From NCBI RefSeq assembly GCF_003480915.1, contig NZ_QUKD01000007.1, positions 1-64,000 of the forward strand: a stretch of 64,000 bases of DNA, written 5' to 3'. The notes beneath the pieces were generated by a model that was not told the origin of the DNA, did no database searches, and saw nothing but the letters and a program-made list of their open reading frames with translations. Positions 50,907 to 59,627 of this stretch are shown one piece after another; position 1 is the first letter of the stretch; every line of letters starts with the position of its first letter. The position numbers and the translations under genes were made by a program. This DNA is from Parabacteroides sp. TM07-1AC (GTDB lineage: Bacteria > Bacteroidota > Bacteroidia > Bacteroidales > Tannerellaceae).

Positions 50907-51692
50907 ATGAATCAATCCCCTTTAGCAGTCGTTCATCCCGAAGCAAAGATCGGTGAGAATGTAACGATAGATCCTTTTGCAGTAATTGAAAAGGATGTAG
51001 TAATAGGCGACAATTGTCATATATATTCACATGCAGTCATTCTCAACGGGGCACGGATCGGAAACAACTGTTCCATTTTCCCGGGAGCTGTAATTGCCGG
51101 TATTCCACAAGACTTGAAGTTCAACGGAGAACAGACAACCGCAGAAGTCGGAAACAATACGACGATCCGCGAATGTGTTACGATCAACCGCGGAACAGCT
51201 TCAAAGGGAAAAACCGTTGTCGGAAACGATTGCCTGATCATGGCATATTCCCATATTGCACACGACTGCGTACTGAAAGATCATATCATCATCGGGAATG
51301 CTTCCCAGATAGCCGGAGAAGTGGAGATTGACGATTTTGCTATTGTCAGCGGCGGCAGCCTGGTTCACCAGTTTACCCGCATATCGAAACATGTGATGGT
51401 TCAGGGTGGTTCACGTATCGGTAAAGATATTCCTCCTTATACACTGATCGGCCGCGATCCGATCGTTTACTGCGGTATCAATATCGTAGGATTACGCCGT
51501 CGCGGATTCACCAATCAACAAGTGTTCCTGATCCAAGATATTTACCGCACATTATACACCCGCGGTCTGAACAATACGGAAGCGCTGAAAGCGATCGAAA
51601 CCGAATACGAACCCAGCGTGGAAAGAGACTTGATACTCAACTTTATAAAAACCTCCGAACGTGGTATCGTCAGAGGTTCCATCGATGAGTAA
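50907..51692 (+). CDS. lpxA: UDP-N-acetylglucosamine acyltransferase LpxA
   Basis: A 261-residue beta-helix acyltransferase starting lipid A synthesis. AVVHPEAKIGENVTIDPFAVIEKDVVIGDN begins the helix, and MAYSHIAHDCVLKDHIIIGNASQIAGEVEIDDFAIVSGGSLVHQFTRI holds the catalytic His and adjoining residues. The C-terminal helical domain is RGLNNTEALKAIETEYEPSVERDLILNFIKTSERGIVRG. It ends the lpx cluster at a strong terminator. Confidence 0.96.
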   Translation: MNQSPLAVVHPEAKIGENVTIDPFAVIEKDVVIGDNCHIYSHAVILNGARIGNNCSIFPGAVIAGIPQDLKFNGEQTTAEVGNNTTIRECVTINRGTASKGKTVVGNDCLIMAYSHIAHDCVLKDHIIIGNASQIAGEVEIDDFAIVSGGSLVHQFTRISKHVMVQGGSRIGKDIPPYTLIGRDPIVYCGINIVGLRRRGFTNQQVFLIQDIYRTLYTRGLNNTEALKAIETEYEPSVERDLILNFIKTSERGIVRGSIDE

Positions 51693-51716
51693 ACGGTAAG
51701 AAATACAAACTATTTC

Positions 51717-51756
51717 AAAAGGCTGTCAGCTTCTTTCAGGACTGACAGCCTTTTGT
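51717..51756 (+). terminator. Terminator of the lpxD-lpxA run
   Basis: AAAAGGCTGTCAG (51717-51729) pairs with CTGACAGCCTTTT (51742-51754). Confidence 0.85.
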
Positions 51757-51823
51757 ATTTATTTACTTCATGTAATACGCCTCTTTTTTTAGACTGTTAT
51801 ATATGGGTATTGATATTTTTTAC

Positions 51824-51831
51824 TACTTTTG
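51824..51831 (+). promoter_or_regulatory. -7 box of the pRiA4b-ORF3-like gene
   Basis: TACTTTTG at 51824-51831 lies 24 bp before the ATG at 51856 and covers an in-frame TTG at 51829, which therefore cannot be the start. Confidence 0.6.
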
Positions 51832-51855
51832 AACCAACAAAAAACTAAAAAGACT

Positions 51856-52416
51856 ATGGTATTCAGATTCCTCATTCTATCAGATGAAGTAGATGACTTC
51901 AAACGCGAAATCAAGATTGATGCGGAAGCAACTTTCCTTGACCTGCACGATGCCATCCTGAACTCGGTTGGCTACACAAAAGATCAAATGTGCTCTTTCT
52001 TTATTTGTGACGACGATTGGAGTAAAAATACAGAAATTACATTAGTAGAAATGGACACCACTTCGGAAGTGGATAACTATATAATGGAGGAAACTCGCCT
52101 GGAAGAGTTGCTTGAAGACGAACACCAAAAACTTATGTTCGTTTTCGACTACATGACCGAACGCGCTTTCTTCATGGAACTCCGTGAGATCGAGCCGGGT
52201 AAGGATCTCGATAAAGCTGTCATCAGCAAATCGATCGGCCTCCCTCCTGCTCAGACAGTCGACTTCGACCAGTTCGAAGCCAAGAACACGAGTACAGAAA
52301 TCGGAGAAGATTTCTACGGAGATTCAGAATACGACATCGATGAACTGGATAAGGAAGGTTTCGAAGGCTTAGGCGACGGACCGATGGATAACCCGTACGA
52401 CGACGAGCGTTTTTAA
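51856..52416 (+). CDS. pRiA4b ORF-3-like protein
   Basis: A 186-residue acidic protein with the layout of the plasmid pRiA4b ORF-3 family. An initial strand-rich FLILSDEVDDFKREIKIDAEATFLDLHDAILNSVGYTKDQMCSFFICDDDW is followed by YMTERAFFMEL and a strongly acidic tail (GEDFYGDSEYDIDELDKEGFEG). The biochemical role of the family is not established. It is followed after 3 bp by miaA and probably shares its transcript. Confidence 0.75.
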   Translation: MVFRFLILSDEVDDFKREIKIDAEATFLDLHDAILNSVGYTKDQMCSFFICDDDWSKNTEITLVEMDTTSEVDNYIMEETRLEELLEDEHQKLMFVFDYMTERAFFMELREIEPGKDLDKAVISKSIGLPPAQTVDFDQFEAKNTSTEIGEDFYGDSEYDIDELDKEGFEGLGDGPMDNPYDDERF

Positions 52417-52419
52417 TAG

Positions 52420-53334
52420 ATGAACTCCCTTGTCATATTACTCGGGCCGACAGGAGTCGGAAAAACCGAATTGAGCCTGCGTGTGGCAGAACATTTCGGT
52501 TCACCTATTATTTCATCCGACTCCCGTCAGCTCTATAAAGACCTGCCTATCGGTACTGCCGCTCCTACTCCGGAGCAAATGGCAAGAGTCAGACATTACA
52601 TGGTCGGAACGTTGAACCTGACTGATTATTACAGTGCCAGCAACTTTGAAGAAGACGTTATTTCCCTTTTAAATACACTTCACCAGACAACCCCGACAGT
52701 GGTTATGACCGGTGGTTCCATGATGTACATCGATGCCGTATGTAAAGGGATCGATGATATTCCGACTGTCACTCCCGCGATACGGGAAGAAATTTATACC
52801 CAGTTCGAGCGTGAAGGATTGGAAAATATTCTGCAGGAATTAAAAGAAGCAGACCCAGTGCATTATGGAGAAGTAGACCGGATGAACTACAAACGGGTTA
52901 TCCATGCGGTCGAGATTTGCCGTATGACGGGAAAGCCGTATTCTTCTTTCCGCACAAACAGCAAAAAAGAACGTCCGTTCCGGATCATCAAAATAGGATT
53001 GACACGTGATCGTGAAGAGTTATACGACCGCATTAACTACCGTGTCGACCAAATGATGGCAGACGGTTTACTGGAAGAGGCCCGTAAAGTATATCCTTTC
53101 CGTCATTTAAATTCTCTTAATACCGTCGGTTACAAAGAATTATTCAATTATTTTGACGGCGAATGGTCGCTTGACCTGGCCATCGAAAAAATCAAACGCA
53201 ACTCCCGCGTCTATGCCCGCAAGCAAATGACCTGGTTCAAGCGCGACGAAGAGATTGAATGGTTCCATCCGGAACAGGAAACAGAGATTATAAACTTCAT
53301 TGAAGAGACAATATCTTCGTCTCATAATTTGTAA
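52420..53334 (+). CDS. miaA: tRNA dimethylallyltransferase
   Basis: A 304-residue enzyme that prenylates A37 in tRNAs reading codons beginning with U. The P-loop [16 protein letters not shown] is at about 5-20, followed by [21 protein letters not shown] with the catalytic Asp and [20 protein letters not shown]. The later [24 protein letters not shown] is the signature C-terminal block. Its length and order of motifs are standard. It starts 3 bp after the previous gene. Confidence 0.95.
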   Translation: MNSLVILLGPTGVGKTELSLRVAEHFGSPIISSDSRQLYKDLPIGTAAPTPEQMARVRHYMVGTLNLTDYYSASNFEEDVISLLNTLHQTTPTVVMTGGSMMYIDAVCKGIDDIPTVTPAIREEIYTQFEREGLENILQELKEADPVHYGEVDRMNYKRVIHAVEICRMTGKPYSSFRTNSKKERPFRIIKIGLTRDREELYDRINYRVDQMMADGLLEEARKVYPFRHLNSLNTVGYKELFNYFDGEWSLDLAIEKIKRNSRVYARKQMTWFKRDEEIEWFHPEQETEIINFIEETISSSHNL

Positions 53335-53366
53335 AAGTCAGAAGACTTCACTAAGCACTCCAAAAC

Positions 53367-53471
53367 TACTTATTAAGTAAGCCTCAACTTACTTACCGAG
53401 TAACCTCTGAGCTACTTACTAAGTAGACTTTGATTTACTTATCGAGTAAGTCAGAGTTTACTTAGTAAGTA
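53367..53471. repeat. Five palindromic repeats at an exact 23-bp period
   Basis: Cores of the form TACTTAnyrAGTA start at 53367, 53390, 53413, 53436 and 53459. Each 13-bp core is a near or perfect palindrome and the 10-bp spacers differ. The array lies between miaA and the leader of the BspA-like gene; nothing else is seen at 53335-53543. Confidence 0.9.
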
Positions 53472-53543
53472 GGTTTAACAATCAATTTCTTTGAAAAGAA
53501 AGATTTTGATACAGTACATCCTTAATACTTAAATATTTTTCTT

Positions 53544-53886
53544 TACTTTTGTAATAATTCCAAGTAGCAACCAAGCGTGGCTTCGAACGGAAGGACATAT
53601 TAGAAAGCGAAAAGCGTTTACGATATTATTCCTAATTCAGAAAATCGCCAATTTTCAACAACTCTGGAATAATAAACAATAAATGCTTGCGCTCTGTTTG
53701 TATACTTATTTGTTATAGGATAAGATTTATACATTATAGAGCGCGGGCTGTTGTTTTATTATCAGAGTTGTGGGTGTTTGGCGATACCTCTGAATTGGAT
53801 AATTGAATGACAGTTCCCGCGCTTTTCTTATTATTAAACTTAAATTTATGCCTAGCAAAGGGAGCTCAAAGGCAGCTATTAGTGAT
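53544..53886 (+). promoter_or_regulatory. Structured leader, copy 3, upstream of the BspA-like gene
   Basis: TACTTTTG (53544-53551) is the -7 box. The leader is homologous to copies 1 and 2. P1 is AGCGCGGG (53740-53747) with CCCGCGCT (53816-53823), changed in several pairs relative to the other copies yet still fully paired. P2 pairs ATTATC with GATAAT, and the apical loop has GCGA. Here the small reading frame found in the other copies is broken by stops. Confidence 0.75.
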
Positions 53887-56800
53887 ATGGTAAGAGCTAT
53901 TATTCTATTTTTATTTTTTACGGTTTACAATTTCACAGGGTATAGCCAAAGTACTTTAGAAATAAGAGTTAACCAACCTGGTACATTATCAGAAAAGTTA
54001 CCAGAACGTGATGACAGCTATGTTACCCAACTAAAGATTATAGGTAATTTAAATGATCAAGATTTCAATTATTTAAGAACATGGGGATGGTATGATCCAA
54101 ATGATATTTGCAAAAAATTATATGATCTTGATTTGTCGGAAACAATAGTTGACGAAATACCATCCAGTGCTTTTGCCGGATCAGGCTTACGGAAGGTCAA
54201 ACTACCCAAAACTGTAAAAACAATATATGATTATGCCTTTGCTACTAATAATTTAATCGATATAGATCTTTCTTTATGCTCTAATTTAACGTCTGTAAGA
54301 GCGTGGGCATTTAACAACTGTTCTCGTTTAGGTGTTATTGATTTTAGTGAGTGTATTTCACTAGATGAAATAATAAGTGAAGCTTTTGCAAATTGCAACC
54401 AGTTAAAGATATTAATTTTTCCACCAAATATCAAAGATATCCGATTTCAAATTCCAACTTCCAGCAATCTCGAATATATAGAAATACCTTCCTCTATAGA
54501 AAATATTTATTTTTATGGAAACAATAACCAACGTTTTTCTCCACAAGTAAAAATAAAGTCATCAACACCACCTTCCTATTCTACAAATAGTGATAATATA
54601 TCTCCTGTAATTTATGTTCCGTCAGGTACAGAATCCAATTATTTTTCAAAATGGGGACGTGGTGTTAAAGGATATGATCAATCCAAAATAACAAATGTTA
54701 AATTAAAGTACAATGAAGGAGGAATTGTAAAAGTTCGAAATAAAATATATCAATCCGGAGAAAATATCAGTGTTGAAGATGGTAGTCTATTCTATGCTTA
54801 CATAGAACCCAACATTGGTTATCATATAAAAAATATATCCAATATGGCATCTCGTGGTGGAGGTATATATTTATTTGGCAATTTGTATGAAAACAGTGAA
54901 AGCACCATCACTTTTGAAGAAGATGATTTGGTTCCTTTTAAAATTAATTATTCAGATGGTGGAATAGTCAAAATAAACGACAACCTCATAAATGCAGGAA
55001 CTTCAGTAAAAATAGAACCTCTTAAAGATGTAAAAGTTTATATAACTCCAAATGAAGGATATCATTTAATAAATGTCAGATTGGATAATATTGATGTGAC
55101 AAATCAAGTTAAAGATGGTATATTAACAATTCTTTCTAAATTTTCGAATAAAGAACTTAGTGTTTCATTTGAAAAAGATCCTCCTGTTACTTACACGGTC
55201 AAAGTCTCTTGCCTTAGTAACAGTCTTTGGGGAGATGTTATAGTAAACGATACCCAAATAATCGACCAAGAAACTTTTACTGTTGAAGCATTGACAGATC
55301 TGTCAATATCAATCATTCCAAAACAGATAAATAATGGCTATTTGAAAGAAGTTAAAATTGGAACAACGGATGTGACAGATCAAGTAAAGGATAATCTCTT
55401 AACGATCCACTCAATATCTGAAGATAAAGAGGTTACTGTTTCATTTGGTCAAAACTACAATGTAATAGCTCGTTATTCAGAAGGTGGAACAATAAAAATA
55501 AATGGAAACATAGTAAAAAATAGTTCTGCTACCGTTATTTCTCCATCAACTAATGTCCTAATATCTATAATTCCAAATGAAGGTTATCACATAAAACTTT
55601 TTGAATTAGGTCCACATTGGGACAAAAGAGAAGATGTGACAAATCAAATAGAAGAAGGAAACTTTATTATTCACTCGATATCAGAAAATAAAATAATGAA
55701 TGTTATTTTTGAAAAGGATGATTTAATAACCTATTCTGTCAAAGTTTCTTATTCAGGAGAAGGGATTGTAAAAGTTAATAATAAGGAAATCACAAATAAT
55801 ACATCAATAAACATCTTTGAAGAATCAATAGACGTACAAATTTCAATTATCCCGAATAAAGGTTATCATTTAAAGCAAGTAACAGTAGGAAATACCGATA
55901 TGACTGAAAAAGTCAAAGAAAATCTATTACTACTTCCTGCTATATCTGAAAATAAGGATATTAAAATCACTTTCGAAAAAGATATACCGACAAACTATAC
56001 TTTTAAAGTATACTATTCAGGAGTTGGATCAGTTAAAATGAATGATAAAATCTGTAGGAATGGAGAATCAATTACCGTTCCTACTACAGACGTAAAGTTT
56101 CTTTTTATTCCTGAAGAAGGATATTATTTGAAAGAAGTACAACTTGGAACTACCAATATAACAGATCAGATAGTAAACAACAGCTATATCATTCCTACAG
56201 TTTCATCAAACACATCAATATCTGTTACGTTTGAAAAAATTCCGACCTACAAATTAAACATTTCTATATCAGGAGGGGGTAGCATCAAGATTGGGGATAA
56301 AGTTATAACACAATCTACTTATATTTCGGATATAAAAAAAGGGAATTCTATTCTTATAGATTTTCTATCTAGTAAATATTATGTTATAAAAAGTGTTACT
56401 ATTGGAGATCAAGATATTACAAATCAAATAAAAGACGATGTTTATGAAATAAAATCAATAATGTCTGACCTTACGCTAAAAATTGAATATATCCGAAAGC
56501 AATACACATTATCTGTAAACATTCAAGGTGCAGATAAAATTCAAATAAATGGAGAAGATATAACAAATGGAAGCTCAATCACCACAAACTCCGGATATAA
56601 TCGCATTGATATATCTTCTGAATATTATTTAATAAAACAAGTTTTGCTAGATAATGAAATTATAGAAAAAGGACCTAGTGGTTATATAGAAATAAGCATG
56701 GATAGTGATAAGAAATTAACTATTATTGCAGAACTACGAGAAAAAAGAGAAGTCTCTCTGACATCAGAAGAGCCAGGGACATTGGCATCACATCTTTCTG

Positions 56801-58293
56801 AGGAAGACATGAAAATGGTGACAGATCTCAATATAAGTGGAGAAATAGATCAAAGAGATTTTCTTGTATTGAACCAAATGCAATCTTTATATAAATTGAA
56901 TTTGATAGTAACAATAAGAGAATACAATAATTATCCAGCTAACACAATACCTGAAAATGCTTTTCATAATAATAAAACCATAAAAATGATTGATCTTTCT
57001 AATTCAATAGAAGCAATAGGAAAACAAGCATTTTGGGGTTCAGCAATATCTCATATTAAAAAACACGATGAAAACTTGACAAAAATAGGAGAAGAAGCAT
57101 TTAAAGATTGCCAGTATCTCATTACTATACCTTCTACTTATAATGTCCCTGTTATAGAAAAAAGTACTTTTGAGAATTGCTCTAGTTTATCGGCTTTACC
57201 TTCTTTATACAATTTAATAGAGGTGAAAGAATCGGCATTTAGAAATTGTAAGAGCCTGTCTGTAGATTTAGGATCATCTTTAGAGCGTATAGGTAACTAT
57301 GCTTTTGAAAATGTGAAAGAAATAAATACACTTCCCGTTTTTCAAGGTGAAGCAAAGTTATCATATATAGGTACAGATGCTTTTAAAGGAACTCAAAGTA
57401 ACCGTTTTGACTTTAGTAACTACCCATATTTACAAGAACTACCAAATTTCGAGGGAAGTTCTAATTTAAACCACATAACATTCCCACCGAACGTAAAAGA
57501 AGTTCCTGCCAATACATTTAAAGGTTGTACCTCTTTACAAGAGGTGTATATGAATAATAAAATAGAACGTATCGCAGAAAATGCTTTTTGCGATAGTAAC
57601 GGTATTTCTTATTTATATGTTCCCGTAAATAACACACCGGAAATTTTCACAAATAGTTTTAGTGAATTCTGTTATATTAATGCTGCACTCATAGTACCGA
57701 CTGACTACATGTATTTCTATCGCCACCATGCAGTTTGGAGTAAGTTCACTGAGATAAAACATTTAGGGAATGATTCCCATAGGCAAATTAGTGCAACTAT
57801 TTCGGAGGGAGGACATGTTTTGTCAAAAGCGGAAGAGGATATGTATCCTAATAACACTTTTGATACTGGTAGTTACAATTCTATTTCATACCCAACATCT
57901 TCACGTGTAGAGTTTATAGTTGAAATAGACAAAGGATATTCTATCGAATCCATTATCCTAAACGGAGAAGATATTACAAATACACTGGATAACAATAATA
58001 AATTCATCATTCCAAATCTAATGGTTGATTCTCACCTGGAGGTCAAATTCAAAAAAGAAGAAGATCCAACTGGCACAGAAACTATACATATCAATAAGCG
58101 TATTTATCTTTCCGGTTCTAACCAACTGGTATTTTCCGATTTCAAAATCGGTACTCATGCCATTGTGTTTGATGCCAGCGGACGTATGATTAAACAAATA
58201 ACAATACGCAATAACATGGAAAGAATCGATTTACCAGGTAGAGGTATTTATTTTGTACGAGTGGAAAATAAATCGACCAAAATCATTCTATAG
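53887..58293 (+). CDS. BspA-like leucine-rich-repeat surface protein with beta-repeat domains
   Basis: A 1468-residue exported protein. The ATG at 53887 gives a signal peptide (MVRAIILFLFFTVYNFTGYSQ); an upstream ATG at 53848 lies between the hairpin and this one. Residues about 50-280 are BspA-type LRR_5 repeats (SAFAGSGLRKVKLPKTVKTIYDYAF). Roughly eight InlB-like beta repeats follow (about 285-930), each with GGIVKIN, IIPNEGYH and VxFEKD themes. A second LRR_5 block occupies about 950-1290, then one more beta repeat and a C-terminal sorting-type domain ending GRGIYFVRVENKSTKIIL. Adhesion or surface binding is plausible. AT-rich relative to neighbours. Confidence 0.85.
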   Translation: MVRAIILFLFFTVYNFTGYSQSTLEIRVNQPGTLSEKLPERDDSYVTQLKIIGNLNDQDFNYLRTWGWYDPNDICKKLYDLDLSETIVDEIPSSAFAGSGLRKVKLPKTVKTIYDYAFATNNLIDIDLSLCSNLTSVRAWAFNNCSRLGVIDFSECISLDEIISEAFANCNQLKILIFPPNIKDIRFQIPTSSNLEYIEIPSSIENIYFYGNNNQRFSPQVKIKSSTPPSYSTNSDNISPVIYVPSGTESNYFSKWGRGVKGYDQSKITNVKLKYNEGGIVKVRNKIYQSGENISVEDGSLFYAYIEPNIGYHIKNISNMASRGGGIYLFGNLYENSESTITFEEDDLVPFKINYSDGGIVKINDNLINAGTSVKIEPLKDVKVYITPNEGYHLINVRLDNIDVTNQVKDGILTILSKFSNKELSVSFEKDPPVTYTVKVSCLSNSLWGDVIVNDTQIIDQETFTVEALTDLSISIIPKQINNGYLKEVKIGTTDVTDQVKDNLLTIHSISEDKEVTVSFGQNYNVIARYSEGGTIKINGNIVKNSSATVISPSTNVLISIIPNEGYHIKLFELGPHWDKREDVTNQIEEGNFIIHSISENKIMNVIFEKDDLITYSVKVSYSGEGIVKVNNKEITNNTSINIFEESIDVQISIIPNKGYHLKQVTVGNTDMTEKVKENLLLLPAISENKDIKITFEKDIPTNYTFKVYYSGVGSVKMNDKICRNGESITVPTTDVKFLFIPEEGYYLKEVQLGTTNITDQIVNNSYIIPTVSSNTSISVTFEKIPTYKLNISISGGGSIKIGDKVITQSTYISDIKKGNSILIDFLSSKYYVIKSVTIGDQDITNQIKDDVYEIKSIMSDLTLKIEYIRKQYTLSVNIQGADKIQINGEDITNGSSITTNSGYNRIDISSEYYLIKQVLLDNEIIEKGPSGYIEISMDSDKKLTIIAELREKREVSLTSEEPGTLASHLSEEDMKMVTDLNISGEIDQRDFLVLNQMQSLYKLNLIVTIREYNNYPANTIPENAFHNNKTIKMIDLSNSIEAIGKQAFWGSAISHIKKHDENLTKIGEEAFKDCQYLITIPSTYNVPVIEKSTFENCSSLSALPSLYNLIEVKESAFRNCKSLSVDLGSSLERIGNYAFENVKEINTLPVFQGEAKLSYIGTDAFKGTQSNRFDFSNYPYLQELPNFEGSSNLNHITFPPNVKEVPANTFKGCTSLQEVYMNNKIERIAENAFCDSNGISYLYVPVNNTPEIFTNSFSEFCYINAALIVPTDYMYFYRHHAVWSKFTEIKHLGNDSHRQISATISEGGHVLSKAEEDMYPNNTFDTGSYNSISYPTSSRVEFIVEIDKGYSIESIILNGEDITNTLDNNNKFIIPNLMVDSHLEVKFKKEEDPTGTETIHINKRIYLSGSNQLVFSDFKIGTHAIVFDASGRMIKQITIRNNMERIDLPGRGIYFVRVENKSTKIIL

Positions 58294-58320
58294 CTTATAA
58301 TTTTTCTAATCTCTCTAATA

Positions 58321-58370
58321 AAAAAAGCAGCCTGTATGTTTACGATCAAAAACATACAGGCTGCTTTTTT
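58321..58370. terminator. Strong bidirectional terminator
   Basis: A 20-bp arm (58321-58340) pairs perfectly with 58351-58370 and is flanked by A and T runs on both strands, separating the BspA-like and DUF486-like genes. Confidence 0.9.
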
Positions 58371-58398
58371 CTATAGCTCATAGTCTATACATTATATA

Positions 58399-58770
58399 CT
58401 ATTTCATAAACACAAAATACACCGCCAGTACCAGACAGACACAAGCCGCCAGATGGTTCCAGTGAAAAGACTCTCCTTTAAATGCAGTGGCACTAAAGAT
58501 GACGAAGACAATCAGAGTTATAATCTCCTGAATTACTTTTAATTGCATCAAAGTAAACGGACCACCATTGTCTCTGAAACCGATCCTGTTCGCCGGTACC
58601 TGCAGGCAATATTCTGCCAAAGCCAATATCCAGCTAAATAAGATCACACCGATAAGAGGCAAATGAGCAAACCAACTGAATTGCTGCTTCATCTTCAAAT
58701 GACCGTACCAGGCACAAATCATAAAAATATTGGAACCGATCAATAATAGTATTGTATATAACCCTTTCAT
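58399..58770 (-). CDS. DUF486-family membrane protein (DMT-like)
   Basis: A 123-residue protein with about four transmembrane helices, of the DUF486 family in the drug/metabolite transporter clan. The sequence AEYCLQVPANRIGFRDNGGPFTLMQLKVIQEIITL is characteristic. Transport activity is not established. It overlaps the end of ttcA by 4 bp, so both are translated from one mRNA. Confidence 0.82.
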   Translation of the reverse strand: MKGLYTILLLIGSNIFMICAWYGHLKMKQQFSWFAHLPLIGVILFSWILALAEYCLQVPANRIGFRDNGGPFTLMQLKVIQEIITLIVFVIFSATAFKGESFHWNHLAACVCLVLAVYFVFMK

Positions 58771-59519
58771 TTCTTATTTGTTTTTTGAGGTAGATAATCC
58801 GTTTGTATATTCGACATGCTGTTCCAAATGCTGTAACGCGCCTCCGGGTTGATAGCCTCCAACCGTGCCAGCACCTCTTTCATATCCGAACGGCTGGAAC
58901 CCGATTCATAAGGACAGTTCTTGATCTGTTTACGATATCCCTGCCACTCCGCAATACGGATCAGCTCTTTTTCTTCAACCAGGCACATCGGACGAATGAT
59001 CTCCATATCGAATTTATCCATCTTCAAACGCGGAGGCATCGTCCCGATCGCCCCCTGATGCGTCATGTTCATCAGCAACGTTTCGATGATATCATCCTGA
59101 TGATGTCCCAAAGCAATCTTGTTACAATTGTGCTTTTTCGCAATATCGAACAAAGCTTTCCGGCGTGTCCAGGAACAAAGGAAACAAGGAGATTTGCGCG
59201 TATCGGTAGAAGCATCGAAACTCGTTTCATGAACGACAAAAGGCAATTCATGTTCGTCGGCACAACTTTTCAGATACTCCATATCCGAGCTGTAAGGAAT
59301 GTTCGTCATGACAATATGCGCCACAACCACCTCAAAACGAGGATGATATATCTTGGAACGCCGTCCCAACAGATCGACAAGAGCCAACGAATCCTTTCCG
59401 CCCGACAATCCGATCAGGATACGATCGCCGTTGGCTATCAGGCCATATTCGTAAATAGCCTTTTTCACCTTCTCTTCCACTTTCCTGAACAGGAGCTCTT
59501 CTGCAGTCAACTTTGCCAT
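58767..59519 (-). CDS. ttcA: TtcA-like tRNA 2-thiocytidine synthetase
   Basis: A 250-residue PP-loop ATPase that thiolates C32 of tRNA. The PP-loop is IGLSGGKDSLALVD, and SPCFLCSWTRRKALF holds the cysteine pair that binds the iron-sulfur cluster in TtcA. GHHQDDIIETLLMNMTHQG is the conserved central block. The ATG at 59519 is chosen; a GTG at 59540 is also in frame. It overlaps the following DUF486-like gene by 4 bp. Confidence 0.85.
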   Translation of the reverse strand: MAKLTAEELLFRKVEEKVKKAIYEYGLIANGDRILIGLSGGKDSLALVDLLGRRSKIYHPRFEVVVAHIVMTNIPYSSDMEYLKSCADEHELPFVVHETSFDASTDTRKSPCFLCSWTRRKALFDIAKKHNCNKIALGHHQDDIIETLLMNMTHQGAIGTMPPRLKMDKFDMEIIRPMCLVEEKELIRIAEWQGYRKQIKNCPYESGSSRSDMKEVLARLEAINPEARYSIWNSMSNIQTDYLPQKTNKK

Positions 59520-59589
59520 CTCTATTCTTAAATCGGGCACAAAAATAGATATTTATCCAATGAATTGTATGCTTAACTAAAAATATTAT

Positions 59590-59597
59590 TATCTTTG
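59590..59597 (+). promoter_or_regulatory. -7 box of the TPR/beta-propeller gene
   Basis: TATCTTTG at 59590-59597 lies 30 bp before the ATG at 59628; an in-frame TTG inside the box is not the start. Confidence 0.6.
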
Positions 59598-59627
59598 AAT
59601 CAGTATAATTATATTATAATAAGAGAC

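Noticed and set aside
53367..53471. Possible CRISPR array
   Set aside because: Repeats of 13 bp with 10-bp spacers are far too short and no cas genes are present.
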